Source: Haliotis asinina (Eukaryota; Mollusca; Gastropoda; Lepetellida; Haliotidae). Taken from it: a stretch of 64,000 nucleotides of DNA. The notes beneath the pieces are model-generated. The model ran no database searches, had not been told where the DNA came from, and was given only the letters and a program-made list of their open reading frames with translations. Position numbers and translations under genes: made by a program. This document shows, in pieces, positions 63,612-64,000 of this stretch. Positions within the stretch are counted from its first letter, which is position 1, and every line of letters begins with the position of its first letter. The stretch is from the NCBI RefSeq assembly GCF_037392515.1, contig NC_090290.1:22589753-22653752 (forward strand). The letters are read 5' to 3'.

Positions 63612-63765
63612 TTCATAATGATCCTTTACTGTTTACTTATAATCCTTTACTATTTACATGTTACGACTCTTTACTATTTACTTGTTACGACCCTTTACTT
63701 TTGACTTGTTATGATCCTTTACTATTGACTTTTTATGATGCTTTACTATTTAATTATGAGGGTTA
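63612..63765. repeat. Degenerate 25-27-bp tandem repeat in CHPF intron 3
   Basis: About five copies of a unit with CCTTTACTATTTACTTGTTA. Confidence 0.7.
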
Positions 63766-64000
63766 GGAATTGACTTAATTTTCACTAGTCCAAGACAAAG
63801 ATCTGCTGCTAACTTGCCGTCACTGAAATGATAAAGTTGATAGCTCTCGAGGACATTTTTCACATCTCCCCAGAATTACTAGCCCTTGTCTTATGTTTGG
63901 ACCTGGCTTTGTGAATTTCAAATCCTGTTTATGTGATTCTTAAGATTTTGACGAGAACAGTGCTCATACTTGACTCGGTTGACATATTTTATCGCATCGC

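Overview
The window is animal nuclear DNA, most likely from a marine gastropod and probably an abalone (Haliotis). This rests on introns with GT-AG borders, tRNA-derived SINEs, many minisatellites, and two abundant interspersed repeats that share a tail ending in GTGA/CTCA repeats. I remember that tail from abalone sequences but cannot search for it here. Three conserved genes can be read exon by exon, and one further single-exon gene is not recognised.

Layout. 148-21420 (minus): a complete gene for the TFIIH helicase XPB/ERCC3, with 21 coding exons joining without a frame error into 799 residues. Its introns hold SINEs, a duplicated exon fragment, a 69-bp minisatellite, a 97-bp minisatellite, a 3.2-kb TTAA-flanked transposon and a hAT-like MITE. 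21421-24092: intergenic space between head-to-head genes. 24093-30863 (plus): a complete seven-exon gene for a TRBP/PACT protein with three dsRNA-binding domains (318 residues); intron 4 carries about 1.9 kb of a 64-bp minisatellite. 31308-33482: a SINE split by a second TTAA-flanked element. 36.4-37.1 kb: degenerate 113-bp repeats. 39789-41801 (plus): an unrecognised 670-residue single-exon gene with TGACGTCA boxes just upstream. 42.4-56.2 kb: tandem arrays and DNA transposons, including a long-inverted-repeat element, a hAT element with perfect target duplications and an inverted pair with hammerhead-ribozyme-like cores. 59074 to the right edge (plus): the 5' part of chondroitin polymerizing factor (CHPF).

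The three known genes act in separate processes: transcription and nucleotide excision repair (XPB), small-RNA loading (TRBP/PACT) and Golgi glycosaminoglycan synthesis (CHPF). They do not form one pathway. Most of the unusual content is in the repeats: intron and intergenic DNA reshaped by transposons, SINE tails that seed microsatellites, and minisatellites that have copied splice-site sequence. I did not find a new defence, toxin or enzyme system. The best leads are the orphan gene, the splice-site-derived minisatellite, the TTAA elements and the hammerhead-like pair.
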